A stretch of 64,000 nucleotides of DNA from Rhodoferax sp. (GCA_031291295.1 JARLJI010000050.1:1-64000); one strand, 5' to 3'. Shown: positions 1 to 11,100, numbered from the stretch's first letter. Numbers and translations: made by a program. The notes: generated by a model from the sequence alone, not told the origin.

Positions 1-1
1 C

Positions 2-1537
2 TGCGAGTTCTACGAGGCGGAGATCGAGGACGCCTACGAGACCGGCGTGATGTTCTCGCTGCACGTCAAGGCGACGATGATGAAGGTCAGCCATCCCATC
101 GTCTTCGGCCACGCGGTCAAGATCTTCTACCGGGACGCATTCGCCAAGCACCAGGAGTTGTTCGACGAGCTCGGCGTCAACGTCAACAACGGACTCGTCG
201 ATCTGTACAACAAGATCGAGACGCTGCCCGCGTCACTGCACGACGAGATCGTCCGCGATCTGCACGCCTGCCACGAGCACCGGCCCGAGCTGGCGATGGT
301 CGACTCGGCCAGGGGCATCTCCAACCTGCACGCCCCGAACGACGTGATCGTCGACGCCTCGATGCCGGCCATGATCCGCATCGGCGGCAAGATGTGGGGC
401 GCCGACGGCCGCCCGAAGGACACCAAGGCGGTGATCCCGGAGAGCACCTTCGCGCGCATCTACCAGGAGATCATCAACTTCTGCAAGACCAACGGCAACT
501 TCGACCCCGTGACCATGGGCACGGTCCCCAATGTGGGCCTGATGGCCCAGCAGGCCGAGGAATACGGCTCGCACGACAAGACCTTCGAAGTGGCCGAGGC
601 CGGCCAGGCCAACATCGTCGACATCGCCACCGGCGAAGTGCTGCTGTCGCAGAACGTGGAAGCCGGCGACATCTGGCGCATGTGCCAGGTCAAGGACGCG
701 CCGATTCGCGACTGGGTCAAGCTGGCCGTGAACCGCGCGCGCAACTCGGGCATGCCGGCGCTGTTCTGGCTCGACCCGTACCGCCCGCACGAGGCCGAGC
801 TCATCAAGAAGGTGCAGCGCTACCTGAAGGATCACGACACCAGCGGCCTGGACATCCAGATCATGTCGCAGACCCGCGCCATGCGCTACACGCTGGAGCG
901 CGTGATCCGCGGCCTGGACACCATCTCGGTCACCGGCAACATCCTGCGCGACTACCTAACCGACCTGTTCCCCATCATGGAGCTCGGCACCAGCGCCAAG
1001 ATGCTCTCCATCGTGCCGCTGATGGCCGGCGGCGGCATGTACGAGACCGGTGCGGGCGGCTCCGCGCCCAAGCACGTCAAGCAACTGGTCGAGGAAAACC
1101 ATCTGCGCTGGGACTCGCTGGGCGAGTATCTGGCGCTGGCGGTGTCGCTGGAGGACCTCGGCATCAAGACCGGGAACGCGAAGGCCAAGATCCTGGCCAG
1201 GACCCTTGATGAGGCCACCGGCAAGCTGCTGGACAACAACCAGTCGCCGTCGCCGCGCACGGGCGAGCTGGACAACCGCGGCAGCCAGTTCTATCTGGCG
1301 CTGTACTGGGCGCAGGCGCTGGCCGCACAGACCGAAGACCCGGCGCTGCAGGCGCATTTCGCCCCGTTGGCCAAGGCACTCGGCGACAAGGCGCCGCAAA
1401 TCATCGGTGAGTTCAAGGCCGTGCAGGGCAAGCCCGTGGACATTGGCGGCTACTACCTGCCCGACCCTGAAAAATGCACGGCGGTGATGCGCCCCAGCCC
1501 GACCTTCAACGCCGCCCTCGAAGCCGCAAAGGTTTAA
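2..1537 (+). CDS. icd: NADP-dependent isocitrate dehydrogenase, monomeric type (5' end outside window)
   Basis: Oxidative decarboxylation of isocitrate to 2-oxoglutarate with NADP in the TCA cycle, cytosolic. The reading frame is open from the window edge, so this is the C-terminal part (about 511 residues) of a protein that is normally about 740 residues long. Family-specific stretches seen include [16 protein letters not shown] near the start, [20 protein letters not shown] in the middle and [17 protein letters not shown] near the end. These are typical of the 80-kDa monomeric IDH and not of the dimeric 45-kDa form. It is followed by a strong hairpin terminator and is convergent with hisD. 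The true start cannot be seen. Confidence 0.95.
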   Translation, partial: CEFYEAEIEDAYETGVMFSLHVKATMMKVSHPIVFGHAVKIFYRDAFAKHQELFDELGVNVNNGLVDLYNKIETLPASLHDEIVRDLHACHEHRPELAMVDSARGISNLHAPNDVIVDASMPAMIRIGGKMWGADGRPKDTKAVIPESTFARIYQEIINFCKTNGNFDPVTMGTVPNVGLMAQQAEEYGSHDKTFEVAEAGQANIVDIATGEVLLSQNVEAGDIWRMCQVKDAPIRDWVKLAVNRARNSGMPALFWLDPYRPHEAELIKKVQRYLKDHDTSGLDIQIMSQTRAMRYTLERVIRGLDTISVTGNILRDYLTDLFPIMELGTSAKMLSIVPLMAGGGMYETGAGGSAPKHVKQLVEENHLRWDSLGEYLALAVSLEDLGIKTGNAKAKILARTLDEATGKLLDNNQSPSPRTGELDNRGSQFYLALYWAQALAAQTEDPALQAHFAPLAKALGDKAPQIIGEFKAVQGKPVDIGGYYLPDPEKCTAVMRPSPTFNAALEAAKV

Positions 1538-1586
1538 GCCAGCACAGGGAAAAACTCACGATCCACTTTGAGCCCTGAGACAAAAA

Positions 1587-1620
1587 GGCCACCGGCGAGA
1601 AGTCGGTGGCCCTTTTTTTT
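1587..1620. terminator. Bidirectional intrinsic terminator between icd and hisD
   Basis: An 8-bp stem (GGCCACCG / CGGTGGCC) with a 9-nt loop is followed by an uninterrupted T-run on the plus strand. It is preceded by CAAAAA, which gives a T-run on the minus strand. It lies between the convergent icd and hisD genes and can end both transcripts. Confidence 0.9.
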
Positions 1621-1656
1621 GGAGGCGTGCTCAACTCCAGTCGCCGTGCCGCAGGC

Positions 1657-2973
1657 CTACTTCAGCCGCATTTCGGCCGCCCGCGCGTGCGCCTGCAAAC
1701 CTTCGCCGTAGGCCAGCTCCGCGGCAATTTTTCCAAGAATCTGCGCGCCGGCTTCGCTGACCTCGATCAGGCTCGATCGTTTCTGGAAATCGTAGACACC
1801 CAGCGGGCTGGAAAAGCGCGCCGTGCCGCTGGTCGGCAGCACGTGGTTCGGTCCGGCGCAGTAGTCGCCCAGCGATTCGCTGGTGTAGGCGCCCAGGAAA
1901 ATCGCGCCCGCGTGTTTGAGCAGCGGCTCCCAGCGGTGCGGCTCGCGGCTGCTCACTTCCAGATGCTCGGGCGCGATGCGATTGCTGATGGCGCAGGCCT
2001 CTTCCATGCTGCGCGTGAGGATCAGCGCGCCGCGGTCGGTGAGGCTCTTGGCGATGATTTCCTGGCGCGGCATCTCGGGCAGCAGGCGGTCGATTTCGCG
2101 CTGAACGGCGTCGATGTAGGCCGCGTCAGGGCACAGCAGAATGCTTTGCGCGAGCTCGTCGTGTTCGGCCTGGCTGAACAAATCCATCGCCACCCAGTCG
2201 GGCGGCGTGCTGCCGTCGGCCAGCACCAGAATCTCGCTCGGGCCGGCGATCATGTCGATGCCGACCGTGCCGAACACGCGGCGCTTGGCGGCGGCCACAT
2301 AGGCGTTGCCGGGGCCGGTGATCTTGTCGACGGCCGCAATGCTTTGCGTGCCGTAGGCCAGCGCCGCCACGGCCTGCGCGCCGCCGATGGTGAAGGCGCG
2401 GGTCACGCCGGCCACGAAGGCGGCAGCGAGCACCAGCGGGTTTTTGGCCCCTTGCGGTGTCGGCACCACCATGATGATCTCGCCGACCCCCGCCACATGG
2501 GCCGGAATCGCGTTCATCAGCACCGACGACGGGTACGCCGCCTTGCCGCCCGGCACGTAGATGCCGACGCGGTCCAGCGGTGTGACCTTCTGGCCGAGCA
2601 ACGTGCCGTCCTCGTCGCGGTACGACCAGCTCTCGCCATTGGCCTTCTTCTGCGCCACGTGGTAGCTGCGCACGCGCGCTGCGGCGGCCTGCAGGGCGTC
2701 GCGCTGGGCCGCGGGCAGGGACTCGAACGCCGCTTTCAGTTCGGCCTGCGTGAGCTCGAGCGCCTGCATCGAGGCCGCGCCCAGGCCATCGAAGCGGTTG
2801 GTGTACTCGAGCACGGCGGCGTCGCCGCGCCCGCGCACATCGGCCAGGATGTCGGCCACGCGCTGCTCGATCGCGGCATCGGTGTCGGCCGACCAGTGCA
2901 GCCGCGCCTTGAATTCGGCCTCAAAAGTGCTTGAAGCCGTTGACAGTCTTGCGGGAGAAGCTACTAAATTCAT
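1657..2973 (-). CDS. hisD: Histidinol dehydrogenase
   Basis: NAD-dependent two-step oxidation of L-histidinol to L-histidine, the last step of histidine synthesis, zinc-dependent. At 438 residues it has the usual family length. The family motif region [18 protein letters not shown] (zinc ligands Gln and His) and the catalytic Glu-His pair in APEHLEV are visible, as is the [12 protein letters not shown] stretch. It lies 18 nt downstream of hisG in the same direction and probably shares its transcript. The ATG and first codons lie inside a copy of the dispersed comamonad repeat (2961-2980), so the first residues (MNLVAS) are repeat-derived and the N-terminus is not conserved family sequence. 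Confidence 0.96.
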   Translation of the reverse strand: MNLVASPARLSTASSTFEAEFKARLHWSADTDAAIEQRVADILADVRGRGDAAVLEYTNRFDGLGAASMQALELTQAELKAAFESLPAAQRDALQAAAARVRSYHVAQKKANGESWSYRDEDGTLLGQKVTPLDRVGIYVPGGKAAYPSSVLMNAIPAHVAGVGEIIMVVPTPQGAKNPLVLAAAFVAGVTRAFTIGGAQAVAALAYGTQSIAAVDKITGPGNAYVAAAKRRVFGTVGIDMIAGPSEILVLADGSTPPDWVAMDLFSQAEHDELAQSILLCPDAAYIDAVQREIDRLLPEMPRQEIIAKSLTDRGALILTRSMEEACAISNRIAPEHLEVSSREPHRWEPLLKHAGAIFLGAYTSESLGDYCAGPNHVLPTSGTARFSSPLGVYDFQKRSSLIEVSEAGAQILGKIAAELAYGEGLQAHARAAEMRLK

Positions 2974-2980
2974 AGCAATC
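2961..2980. repeat. Dispersed comamonad repeat, short copy at the hisD start
   Basis: GCTACTAAATTCATAGCAAT matches the other copies in this window (for example 42605-42624, 61283-61331). It overlaps the hisD start codon and fills the hisG-hisD gap. Confidence 0.6.
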
Positions 2981-2991
2981 CAGAAAATAAT

Positions 2992-3626
2992 CTACTGGCC
3001 GACGGCGGCGGCAAATGCGTCGATGATGCGGCGGATCGGCGCCTGCTTGAGCTTGAGCGCCGCCTGGTTCACCACGAGGCGCGCGCTGATGTCCATGATG
3101 CGTTCGACTTCGACCAGGTGGTTGGCCTTGAGCGTGTTGCCGGTGGACACCAGGTCGACGATCGCGTCGGCCAGCCCGGTCAGCGGCGCCAGCTCCATGC
3201 TGCCGTAGAGCTTGATCAGGTCCACATGCACACCCTTGGTGGCGAAGAAATCGCGCGCGATGGCCACGTACTTGGTCGCCACCTTGAGCCGGCTGCCCTG
3301 CTGCACGGCATCGGCGTAGTCGAAGCCCTCGCGCACCGCGACGCTGATGCGGCATTTGGCAATCTGCAGGTCCAGCGGCTGGTACAGGCCCAGGCTGCCA
3401 TGCTCCAGCAGCGTGTCCTTGCCGGTGATGCCCAGATCGGCGCCGCCATACTGCACATAGGTCGGCACGTCGGTGGCGCGCACCACCAGCACGCGCACGT
3501 CGCTCTGATTCGTCGCGAGGATCAGCTTGCGCGACTTTTCCGGGTCGTCCAGCACCTCGATGCCGGCGGCACGCAGCAGCGGCAGGGTCTCGTCAAAAAT
3601 GCGGCCCTTGGAGAGCGCCAGCGTGA

Positions 3627-3630
<4 letters not shown>
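2992..3630 (-). CDS. hisG: ATP phosphoribosyltransferase catalytic subunit, short form
   Basis: Catalyses the first committed step of histidine biosynthesis, condensing ATP with PRPP. At 212 residues it is the short HisG(S) form, which lacks the C-terminal regulatory domain and needs a HisZ partner, not seen in this window. It starts [19 protein letters not shown] and carries the PRPP-binding segment [20 protein letters not shown]. The ATG overlaps the murA stop codon (ATGA), and hisD follows 18 nt later, so murA-hisG-hisD look co-transcribed. Feedback control is expected to act through HisZ, which is family knowledge and not visible here. Confidence 0.95.
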
Positions 3631-4931
<1,301 letters not shown>

Positions 4932-4981
4932 GAAGGCTCGGTAAGGGGTTCAGGAAATGAGGCTTTTCACGCCGGCAGCGC

Positions 4982-5224
4982 TCAGGCTTGTGACGCAGCC
5001 CACTCGGCAGGCGTGAAGGTCTTCATCGACAGGGCATGCACCTCGTCGGTGAGCATTTTTGCACCCAGTGCGGCATACACCTGCTGGTGGCGCTGGATCG
5101 GGCGCTTGCTCTCGAACGCCTTGGAGACGATGGTGGCGTACCAGTGGCGGCCATCGCCCTCGAGTTCGATGTGATCGCAGGGCAGGCCCGTGGCAATGAT
5201 GGTTTTGAGTTCTTCGGCGGTCAT
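4982..5224 (-). CDS. BolA/IbaG family protein
   Basis: An 80-residue BolA-like protein. This family binds [2Fe-2S] clusters together with monothiol glutaredoxins and affects the envelope and acid stress response. Visible features are the N-terminal helix [10 protein letters not shown], the loop [13 protein letters not shown] and the conserved HQQVYAALG and [12 protein letters not shown] segments with conserved His residues. The start is the ATG at 5224, because the longer upstream frame overlaps the ABC permease gene. It lies between the ABC exporter and murA in the same direction, like ibaG (yrbA) in the E. coli mla-murA cluster. Confidence 0.9.
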   Translation of the reverse strand: MTAEELKTIIATGLPCDHIELEGDGRHWYATIVSKAFESKRPIQRHQQVYAALGAKMLTDEVHALSMKTFTPAEWAASQA

Positions 5225-5238
5225 GTGTTGAATTCCTT

Positions 5239-5994
5239 TCAGCCCCGGATTTTGTAGCCGATGCGCAGCAGATACACCGCCACCGCACTGACGACGAGCA
5301 ACGCCGCGCCCACGATGCCCAGGCTGAGCCACGGCGAGACATCGCTGACACCGAAAAAGCCGTAGCGGAAACCATCGATCATGTAGAAAAACGGGTTCAG
5401 GTGGCTCACGGTCTGCCAGAACGGCGAGAGCGAATGGATGGAGTAGAACACCCCGCTCAAAAACGTCATGGGCACGATGATGAAGTTCTGGAACGCCGCC
5501 ATCTGGTCGAATTTTTCGGCCCAGAGCCCGGCGATGACGCCCAGCGAGCCCAGGATCGCCGCGCCCAGCACGGCAAACGCCACGATCCACAGGGGTGCCA
5601 CGATGCCCGGGTGGACAAAAAACACGGTCGCGATGAGCACCCCCGCGCCCACCGCGAGCCCGCGCACCACCGACGAGCCCACGTAGGCCAGGAACCAGCT
5701 CCAGTGCGACAGCGGCGTGAGCAGCACAAACACCAAGTTGCCCATGATCTTGCTCTGGATCAGCGACGAGGAGCTGTTCGCAAACGCGTTTTGAAGAACG
5801 CTCATCATCACCAGACCAGGCACCAGAAACGCCGTGTAGCTGATCGTGCCGAACACCTTGACGCGGCCCTCGAGCACATGGCCGAAGATCAGAAGGTACA
5901 AAATGGCCGTCAGCACCGGCGCCGCGACGGTCTGGAAACCGACTTTCCAGAAGCGCAGCACTTCCTTGTACAGCAGGGTTTGCCAGCCGGTCAT
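5239..5994 (-). CDS. ABC-2 type transporter permease (YadH-like)
   Basis: A 251-residue integral membrane protein with about six hydrophobic segments (around residues 20-40, 55-75, 100-130, 137-160, 170-190 and 225-245) and the ABC-2 signature region LSGVFYSIHSLSPFWQTV. It pairs with the ATPase gene directly upstream, overlapping it by 4 bp (ATGA), so the two form one exporter. The substrate is unknown. Homologues next to mla genes are often annotated as exporters of a lipid or polysaccharide, but nothing here proves this. Confidence 0.88.
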   Translation of the reverse strand: MTGWQTLLYKEVLRFWKVGFQTVAAPVLTAILYLLIFGHVLEGRVKVFGTISYTAFLVPGLVMMSVLQNAFANSSSSLIQSKIMGNLVFVLLTPLSHWSWFLAYVGSSVVRGLAVGAGVLIATVFFVHPGIVAPLWIVAFAVLGAAILGSLGVIAGLWAEKFDQMAAFQNFIIVPMTFLSGVFYSIHSLSPFWQTVSHLNPFFYMIDGFRYGFFGVSDVSPWLSLGIVGAALLVVSAVAVYLLRIGYKIRG

Positions 5995-6983
5995 GCCACG
6001 CCCATGCTGGCCGCTTCGCGCACGGCGCTGTCAGCCTCTTGCGGCACTGGGCCGTCTTCACTTATGGCCGCCGCTCCCGCAGGCTTGCCGGCCATCACGT
6101 TCAGGAACACGTCTTCCAGATCGGCCTTGCGGATTTCGATGTCTTCGGCGTGCAGCCCGGCCTCGCGAATGGCGCCCAGGTATTGCTCGATCTCGAGGGC
6201 ATTGCGCGCGGGGAACTGCACAATGCGGCCTGTAATGCGTGCCTTGTCCGCCAGCACCTTGGGGAGTTCGCTATCAATTTTGAAGCGAAGCACATTGCTG
6301 GAGGCCGACTTGAGCAATTCGGAGGTTGCGGCCAGCGCCACCACGCGGCCGTTTTGCAGCATCGCAATGCGGCTGCACAAGGCCTCGGCCTCTTCCAGGT
6401 AATGGGTCGTGAGCAACACAGTGTGGCCCTGCTTGTTGAGTTTGGCGACAAACTGCCACAGGGTCTGGCGCAACTCCACGTCCACGCCGGCGGTGGGCTC
6501 GTCGAGCACGATGACCGGCGGCTTGTGCACCAGCGCCTGCGCCACCAGCACGCGGCGTTTCATGCCGCCCGAGAGCTGGCGCATGTTCGCATTGGCCTTG
6601 TCGGCCAGACCCAGGCTGACCAGAAGTTCGTCGATCCAGGCGCCGTTGTTTTTGACGCCGAAGTAGCCCGACTGGATGCGCAGGGCCTCAACCACGCTGA
6701 AAAACGGGTCGAACACCAGTTCCTGCGGCACCACACCGAGTTTGCGACGGGCCTGCGCGTAGTCGGTCAGCACATCGCAGCCCTGCACCAGCACCTTGCC
6801 ACTCGTGGCGCGCGACAGGCCGGCCAGGATGCTGATCAGCGTGGTCTTGCCGGCACCGTTGGGGCCCAGCAAACCGAAGAATTCACCCTCTTCGATATCA
6901 AAGCTGACCCGGTCCAGGGCCTTGAGTTGACCGTGTGCCAGGGCATAGGTTTTGGAGACGGACTGGAAGGAGATGGCGGGCAT
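5991..6983 (-). CDS. ABC transporter ATP-binding protein (YadG-like)
   Basis: A 330-residue ATPase with Walker A GPNGAGKTT, signature LSGGMKRRVLVAQAL, Walker B PPVIVLDEPTAGVD and H-loop TTHYLEEAE. It energises the ABC-2 permease that follows with a 4-bp overlap. The C-terminal 20-30 residues (Ala/Glu-rich) extend past the usual domain. It lies between the mlaB end of the Mla operon and bolA/murA, a conserved betaproteobacterial order that suggests an envelope-related substrate. Confidence 0.9.
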   Translation of the reverse strand: MPAISFQSVSKTYALAHGQLKALDRVSFDIEEGEFFGLLGPNGAGKTTLISILAGLSRATSGKVLVQGCDVLTDYAQARRKLGVVPQELVFDPFFSVVEALRIQSGYFGVKNNGAWIDELLVSLGLADKANANMRQLSGGMKRRVLVAQALVHKPPVIVLDEPTAGVDVELRQTLWQFVAKLNKQGHTVLLTTHYLEEAEALCSRIAMLQNGRVVALAATSELLKSASSNVLRFKIDSELPKVLADKARITGRIVQFPARNALEIEQYLGAIREAGLHAEDIEIRKADLEDVFLNVMAGKPAGAAAISEDGPVPQEADSAVREAASMGVA

Positions 6984-7087
6984 GGGAGCCGATGATTTTA
7001 AGGCCTGGGCCCGTTGCCTGCTTTTTCAGCCGCCAACACCCCTGTGCCAGGCGACCCAAAGCGATGAATACGGCGCGTTGCGCGAGG

Positions 7088-7360
7088 TCAGGGCGTGGCG
7101 GGCAGCAGCTCGCCCACGCCATAGAGGGCCGCGAGTTCGCGCAGACGCGGATGCAGATGCTTCACGCCAAACGTCTTGCCCATGGCTCTGGCCTGGCGGC
7201 GGCATTCCAGCAGCACGGCCAGCGCCGACGAGTCGAACGAGGTCAAGGCAGTGGCGTCGGCCACCACCACCGCGTCGGGCTGCGAGCGCAGCCCCTGCAC
7301 CAGCATGTGCAGGCAGGCAGTCGCCTCGTGCTGCGTCAACTCGGACGGCAAGACAAGCAT
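7088..7360 (-). CDS. mlaB: STAS-domain protein MlaB
   Basis: A 90-residue STAS-domain subunit of the inner-membrane MlaFEDB complex that moves phospholipids between the outer and inner membranes. It shows the STAS pattern: an ADATALTSFDSSALAVLLEC stretch with the conserved Asp-Ser-Ser region, followed by an amphipathic helix. I chose the ATG at 7360 because it lies 2 nt after the mlaC stop and gives a protein of the usual size. The longer frame would run backwards into mlaC coding sequence. Confidence 0.88.
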   Translation of the reverse strand: MLVLPSELTQHEATACLHMLVQGLRSQPDAVVVADATALTSFDSSALAVLLECRRQARAMGKTFGVKHLHPRLRELAALYGVGELLPATP

Positions 7361-7362
7361 GT

Positions 7363-8004
7363 TCAGCCTTTCTTGGCGTTCGCCTTGTTGCGCTCGGTCA
7401 GCGTGGCAATCAGGCCGTCGATGCCCTTGGCGTTGATTTCCTGCGCGAACTGGCTGCGGTAGGTTTCGACCAGCCACACGCCCATCACGTTCAGGTTGTA
7501 GATTTTCCAGCCAAGGCCCTGGCCCGGCGTTTTCTCCAGCCGGTAATCGAGCTGGATCGGGTCGCCGCTGCCCCTGACCTGGGAGCGCACCACGACATCG
7601 CTATCGTCGGCGCCAGCGCGCAGCGGCTGCACGACGATGGCCTGGTCACTGCTGACCTGCGCCAGCGCGCCCGAGTAGGTACGCACCAGCAGGGTCTTGA
7701 ACTCGTCCTGCAGCTTCTGCTGCTGCTCGGGCGTGGCCTGGCGCCAGCCCGGGCCGACGGCCGAGGCGGTCATGCGCTGGAAGTTCACGTTGGGCATGAT
7801 CTTGCTGTCGACCAGCGCCATGATTTTGGAAACATCGCCGTCCTTGATGGACTTGTCGGCCTTGATGGTGTTGAGCACATCGGTGGACAGGCGCTTGATG
7901 AGCGCATCGGGGGCTTCGTCGGCGGCATGCGCGACCAAGGCACCCGTGGCCACAAAAACTGCCACCAACGAGACTGCAAGTTGACCCAGAAAACGTCGAT
8001 TCAT
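7363..8004 (-). CDS. mlaC: Periplasmic phospholipid-binding protein MlaC
   Basis: A 213-residue Tol-Tol-Ttg2-type (MlaC) shuttle that carries phospholipids across the periplasm between MlaA in the outer membrane and MlaFEDB in the inner membrane. A Sec signal peptide runs from MNRRFLGQLAV with cleavage near AHA-AD (about residue 27). The family segment VGPGWRQATPEQQQKLQDEF and the following RTYSGAL are visible. It lies 130 nt downstream of mlaA in the same operon. Confidence 0.93.
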   Translation of the reverse strand: MNRRFLGQLAVSLVAVFVATGALVAHAADEAPDALIKRLSTDVLNTIKADKSIKDGDVSKIMALVDSKIMPNVNFQRMTASAVGPGWRQATPEQQQKLQDEFKTLLVRTYSGALAQVSSDQAIVVQPLRAGADDSDVVVRSQVRGSGDPIQLDYRLEKTPGQGLGWKIYNLNVMGVWLVETYRSQFAQEINAKGIDGLIATLTERNKANAKKG

Positions 8005-8134
8005 GGTGTTTCTTTCTTAAAACAGGCGGATGGACTCCGCCTCCTGATAACGTGTTGGAGGGCGCTGGCGCCGACGGGTTTCGTCAATGGCAGGTCATCC
8101 CATGAAACGGTCTGCAACAGCATGGCCCGCAGGG

Positions 8135-8917
8135 TCAGTGCCACAAACCCGGGAAACTCGGGAAATTCCATTTGAACACAGGCACATTCTGGTTCTGCTG
8201 GGTCGGGTTCTGCTCGGTATCCGCATCCGACCCGCTGCCGACCCTGCCACCCCGGATCTGCAGGAAGACATCGCGCGTGAAGCTGTACTTGTCGAGCGCA
8301 GCCTCCTCCAGCAAGTTGCTGACCCGCAGCAAACTCGCGCGCGTCGACACCGTATCCAGCAGATAAAGCTCATTGCGGTCGATGGAGGGGCTGACGCGCG
8401 AAATCAGGTTGCCCTGCCAGTCGACCGGCAGGGCGACGGTGTCGCGCACGGTGGACGGCCCGAGCAGCGGCAGCACCAGATACGGCCCGGTCGGGACGCC
8501 CCAGCGCGCCAGTGTGCGCCCGAAGTCTTCCTTGTGCCGCGGGATGCGCGCCTCGCCGGCAATGTCCAGCAGGCCGCCCAGGCCGAACACGGTGTTGAAG
8601 GAAAAGCGCATCACGCTTTCCGCAGCATCCTGACCATGCAATTGCAGGGCGCTGTTCACGGCCGACCAGGCGTCGCCCAGGTTAGCGAAAAAATTGCTCA
8701 CACCGGTGCGCGCCACGGATGGCGTGACCTTGACGTAAGCCGTCGCGACCGGCTTCAGGACGGCGTCATCGACCGCATCATTGAATTTGGAAACGCTCCG
8801 GTTGAAAGGCTCGAACGGATCACGCGGATTTGCATTGGGGCCGGTAGCGCACCCCGACAACAGGACAACCACTGCCAACGCCCCCGCCCAAGCGGCACGG
8901 ATAGCTCTACTTTTCAT
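8135..8917 (-). CDS. mlaA: Outer-membrane lipoprotein MlaA (VacJ)
   Basis: A 260-residue lipoprotein that forms the outer-membrane channel removing phospholipids from the outer leaflet. The start at 8917 (MKSRAIRAAW) gives a proper lipoprotein signal with lipobox LLSGC. The family hallmarks DPFEPFNRSVSKFND and VPTGPYLVLPLLGPSTVRD are present. A start 10 codons upstream is also open but would add a polar MNVCEYPSIA segment before the signal. The start codon lies in a copy of the dispersed repeat. The C-terminus is Asp/Gln/Asn-rich. Confidence 0.92.
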   Translation of the reverse strand: MKSRAIRAAWAGALAVVVLLSGCATGPNANPRDPFEPFNRSVSKFNDAVDDAVLKPVATAYVKVTPSVARTGVSNFFANLGDAWSAVNSALQLHGQDAAESVMRFSFNTVFGLGGLLDIAGEARIPRHKEDFGRTLARWGVPTGPYLVLPLLGPSTVRDTVALPVDWQGNLISRVSPSIDRNELYLLDTVSTRASLLRVSNLLEEAALDKYSFTRDVFLQIRGGRVGSGSDADTEQNPTQQNQNVPVFKWNFPSFPGLWH

Positions 8918-8923
8918 AGCAAT
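8903..8923. repeat. Dispersed comamonad repeat, short copy at the mlaA start
   Basis: AGCTCTACTTTTCATAGCAAT shares the CTACT-T/A-tract-ATAGCAAT core with the copies at 2961 and 42605. It contains the mlaA ATG (on the minus strand) and sits in the mlaD-mlaA junction. Confidence 0.5.
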
Positions 8924-8943
8924 CGACGGGTACTCGCACACGT

Positions 8944-9432
8944 TCATTTTTTACTGGCTGCTCCAGAGGAAGAAGGCCCCTCGGCCGCCTTGCTGTACAA
9001 AAACTGGCTGATCAGATTCTCCAGCACCACGGCCGACTGGGTGCTGACAATGGTATCGCCGGCCACCAGCATTTTGGCATCGGCACCGGCTTCGATGCCG
9101 ATGTATTGCTCGCCCAGCAGGCCGCTGGTCAGGATTTTCAGCGAACTGTCCTTGGGAAAAGCGTAACCGCTGTCCATGGACAGCGTGACACGGGCCTGAT
9201 AGGACTTGTCATCAAACGCAATGGATTCCACGCGGCCCACCACCACGCCGGAGCTTTTGACGGCGGCCTTGGGCTTGAGCCCGCCGATATTGTCGAATTT
9301 CGCGTTCAAACGGTAGGTGGACTGGAAACTCAGGGACAACAGGTTGGCCGATTGCAGCGCCAGAAACAGCAGCGCCGCAGCGCCGATCAAGACGAACAAT
9401 CCGACCCATAAGTCACTTTTGGAGCGTTGCAT
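8944..9432 (-). CDS. mlaD: MCE-domain protein MlaD
   Basis: A 162-residue (from ATG 9432) inner-membrane-anchored periplasmic MCE protein that forms the hexameric ring on MlaFEDB. One N-terminal membrane helix (SDLWVGLFVLIGAAALLFLA) is followed by a single MCE domain with KFDNIGGLKPKAAVKSSGVV and the LLGEQYIGIEAG segment. A start 6 codons upstream is also possible. The ATG at 9432 leaves a 14-nt gap after mlaE and starts right before the basic anchor segment MQRSKSDLW. Confidence 0.93.
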   Translation of the reverse strand: MQRSKSDLWVGLFVLIGAAALLFLALQSANLLSLSFQSTYRLNAKFDNIGGLKPKAAVKSSGVVVGRVESIAFDDKSYQARVTLSMDSGYAFPKDSSLKILTSGLLGEQYIGIEAGADAKMLVAGDTIVSTQSAVVLENLISQFLYSKAAEGPSSSGAASKK

Positions 9433-9446
9433 GGCATCCTTCCCAA

Positions 9447-10229
9447 TCAAATACTAAACATCAGCGCGGTCAGGATGAAGTCCAGACCCAGAACCGCCAA
9501 AGACGCCACCACCACCGTACGCGTGGTGGCGCGCGACACTCCCTCGGGCGTGGGTTGCGCCTCAAACCCCTGCAACAGCGCAATAAAGGTCACGGTGAAG
9601 CCGAACACCAGGCTTTTGATTACGCCGTTGCCCACGTCGGCCCAGACGTCGACGCCGCCCTGCATCTGGCTCCAGAACGAACCTGAATCGACCCCGATCA
9701 TCAGCACGCCGACGACCCAGCCGCCAATAATGCCGACCGCGCTGAACACCGCCGCCAGCAGCGGCAGGGCGATGACGCCGCCCCAGAAACGCGGCGCCAG
9801 GATGCGGCTGACCGGGTCCACCGCCATCATCTCCATGGCCGAGAGCTGCTCGCCCGCCTTCATCAGGCCGATGCCGGCCGTGAGCGAGGTGCCGGCGCGC
9901 CCGGCAAACAGCAGCGCTGTGATGACCGGCCCGAGCTCGCGCACCAGGCTGAGCGCGACCAGCAGGCCCAGCGCGTCCGACGAGCCGTAGCGCTGCAGCG
10001 TGTAGTAGCCCTGCAGCGCCAGCACGAAGCCGACAAACAGGCCGGACACGGTGATGATGGCCAGCGAATAATTGCCCAGGAAGTGGATCTGGTCGCGAAT
10101 CAGCCCGAAGCGCCTGAAGCTCGGTCCGGCCAGCGACAGCAGCCGCACGAACAGGCGCGCAGCGCGGCCGACGTCGGCGAGCTTGCTGCGCACGGCAAAG
10201 CCCACATCGGACGGCTTGTACCAGCTCAT
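9447..10229 (-). CDS. mlaE: Phospholipid ABC transporter permease MlaE
   Basis: A 260-residue permease of the MlaFEDB lipid transporter with five to six hydrophobic segments. The family motif GLFVGFVLALQGYYTLQRYG and the ELGPVITALLFAGRAGTSL segment with the conserved Glu and Arg are visible. It overlaps mlaF by 4 bp (ATGA) and is followed 14 nt later by mlaD. Confidence 0.95.
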   Translation of the reverse strand: MSWYKPSDVGFAVRSKLADVGRAARLFVRLLSLAGPSFRRFGLIRDQIHFLGNYSLAIITVSGLFVGFVLALQGYYTLQRYGSSDALGLLVALSLVRELGPVITALLFAGRAGTSLTAGIGLMKAGEQLSAMEMMAVDPVSRILAPRFWGGVIALPLLAAVFSAVGIIGGWVVGVLMIGVDSGSFWSQMQGGVDVWADVGNGVIKSLVFGFTVTFIALLQGFEAQPTPEGVSRATTRTVVVASLAVLGLDFILTALMFSI

Positions 10230-11068
10230 CGCCCTGCTCCCCGCTGCGACGCGGCGCCAGGGCTGTCGCCAAAATCTTGCGCGATCGACGGGCCGGGGTA
10301 ATGGAAGTGCACCGGGCCGTCGGGCAGCGCATTCACGAACTGGTGCACCAGCGGATCCTGGCTGTGCCGTACTTCGTCGGGCGTGCCCTGGGCGGCGATC
10401 TTGCCGTTGGCCAGGATGATGACCTGGTCGGCGATGCGAAAGGTCTCGTCCAGGTCGTGCGACACCACGATGCTGGTCAATCCCATAGTGTCGTTGAGCT
10501 GGCGGATCAGGCGTGCCGCCGTGCCCAGCGAAATCGGATCGAGGCCCGAGAACGGCTCGTCGTACATCACCAGTTCGGGATCGAGCGCAATTGCGCGGGC
10601 CAGCGCCACGCGTCGCGCCATGCCGCCCGACACCTCGCTGGGCATCAGGTCACGCGCGCCGCGCAGGCCCACCGCATTCAGCTTCATCAGCACGATGTCG
10701 CGGATCAGGATCTCGGGCAGGTCCGTGTGTTCGCGCAGCGGAAAGGCGACGTTGTCGAACACGTTCGAATCGGTGAACAGCGCGCCAAACTGGAACAGCA
10801 TGCCCATGCGCCGGCGCGCGGCGTACAGGGCCGCCCGGTCCATCTTGCCGACGTCCGCGCCATTCAGCAGCAACTCGCCGCGTTGCGCCCGGTACTGGCC
10901 GCCGATCAGGCGCAGCACCGTGGTCTTGCCGCCGCCCGAGGCGCCCATCAGCGCCGTGACCTTGCCGCGCGGAATGGTCAGGGAGATGTCGTCCAGAATC
11001 ACGCGTTCGCCATAACCAAAGGTCAGGCCGCGGATATCGATGAGCGATTCAGGGTTGGGTGCAGTCAT
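10226..11068 (-). CDS. mlaF: Phospholipid ABC transporter ATP-binding protein MlaF
   Basis: A 280-residue ATPase of MlaFEDB. Walker A is GASGGGKTT, the signature is SEVSGGMARRVALARAI, Walker B is ELVMYDEPFSGLDPIS and the H-loop is VVSHDLDE. I chose the ATG at 11068 (MTAPNPESLIDIRG). The ATG at 11077 lies in the terminator hairpin. It is the first gene of the run mlaFED-mlaA-mlaCB, and no other gene lies between it and the gltD terminator, so the operon promoter is not obvious. Transcription may partly read through from gltBD. Confidence 0.95.
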   Translation of the reverse strand: MTAPNPESLIDIRGLTFGYGERVILDDISLTIPRGKVTALMGASGGGKTTVLRLIGGQYRAQRGELLLNGADVGKMDRAALYAARRRMGMLFQFGALFTDSNVFDNVAFPLREHTDLPEILIRDIVLMKLNAVGLRGARDLMPSEVSGGMARRVALARAIALDPELVMYDEPFSGLDPISLGTAARLIRQLNDTMGLTSIVVSHDLDETFRIADQVIILANGKIAAQGTPDEVRHSQDPLVHQFVNALPDGPVHFHYPGPSIAQDFGDSPGAASQRGAGR

Positions 11069-11076
11069 AAAACACA

Positions 11077-11100
11077 AAAGCCGGATTCATCCCGGCTTTT
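11077..11100. terminator. Hairpin terminator after gltD
   Basis: A 9-bp stem AAAAGCCGG / CCGGCTTTT with a 6-nt loop. On the minus strand it ends in CTTTT and lies 33 nt past the gltD stop. It is palindromic in base content and could work in both directions. Confidence 0.75.
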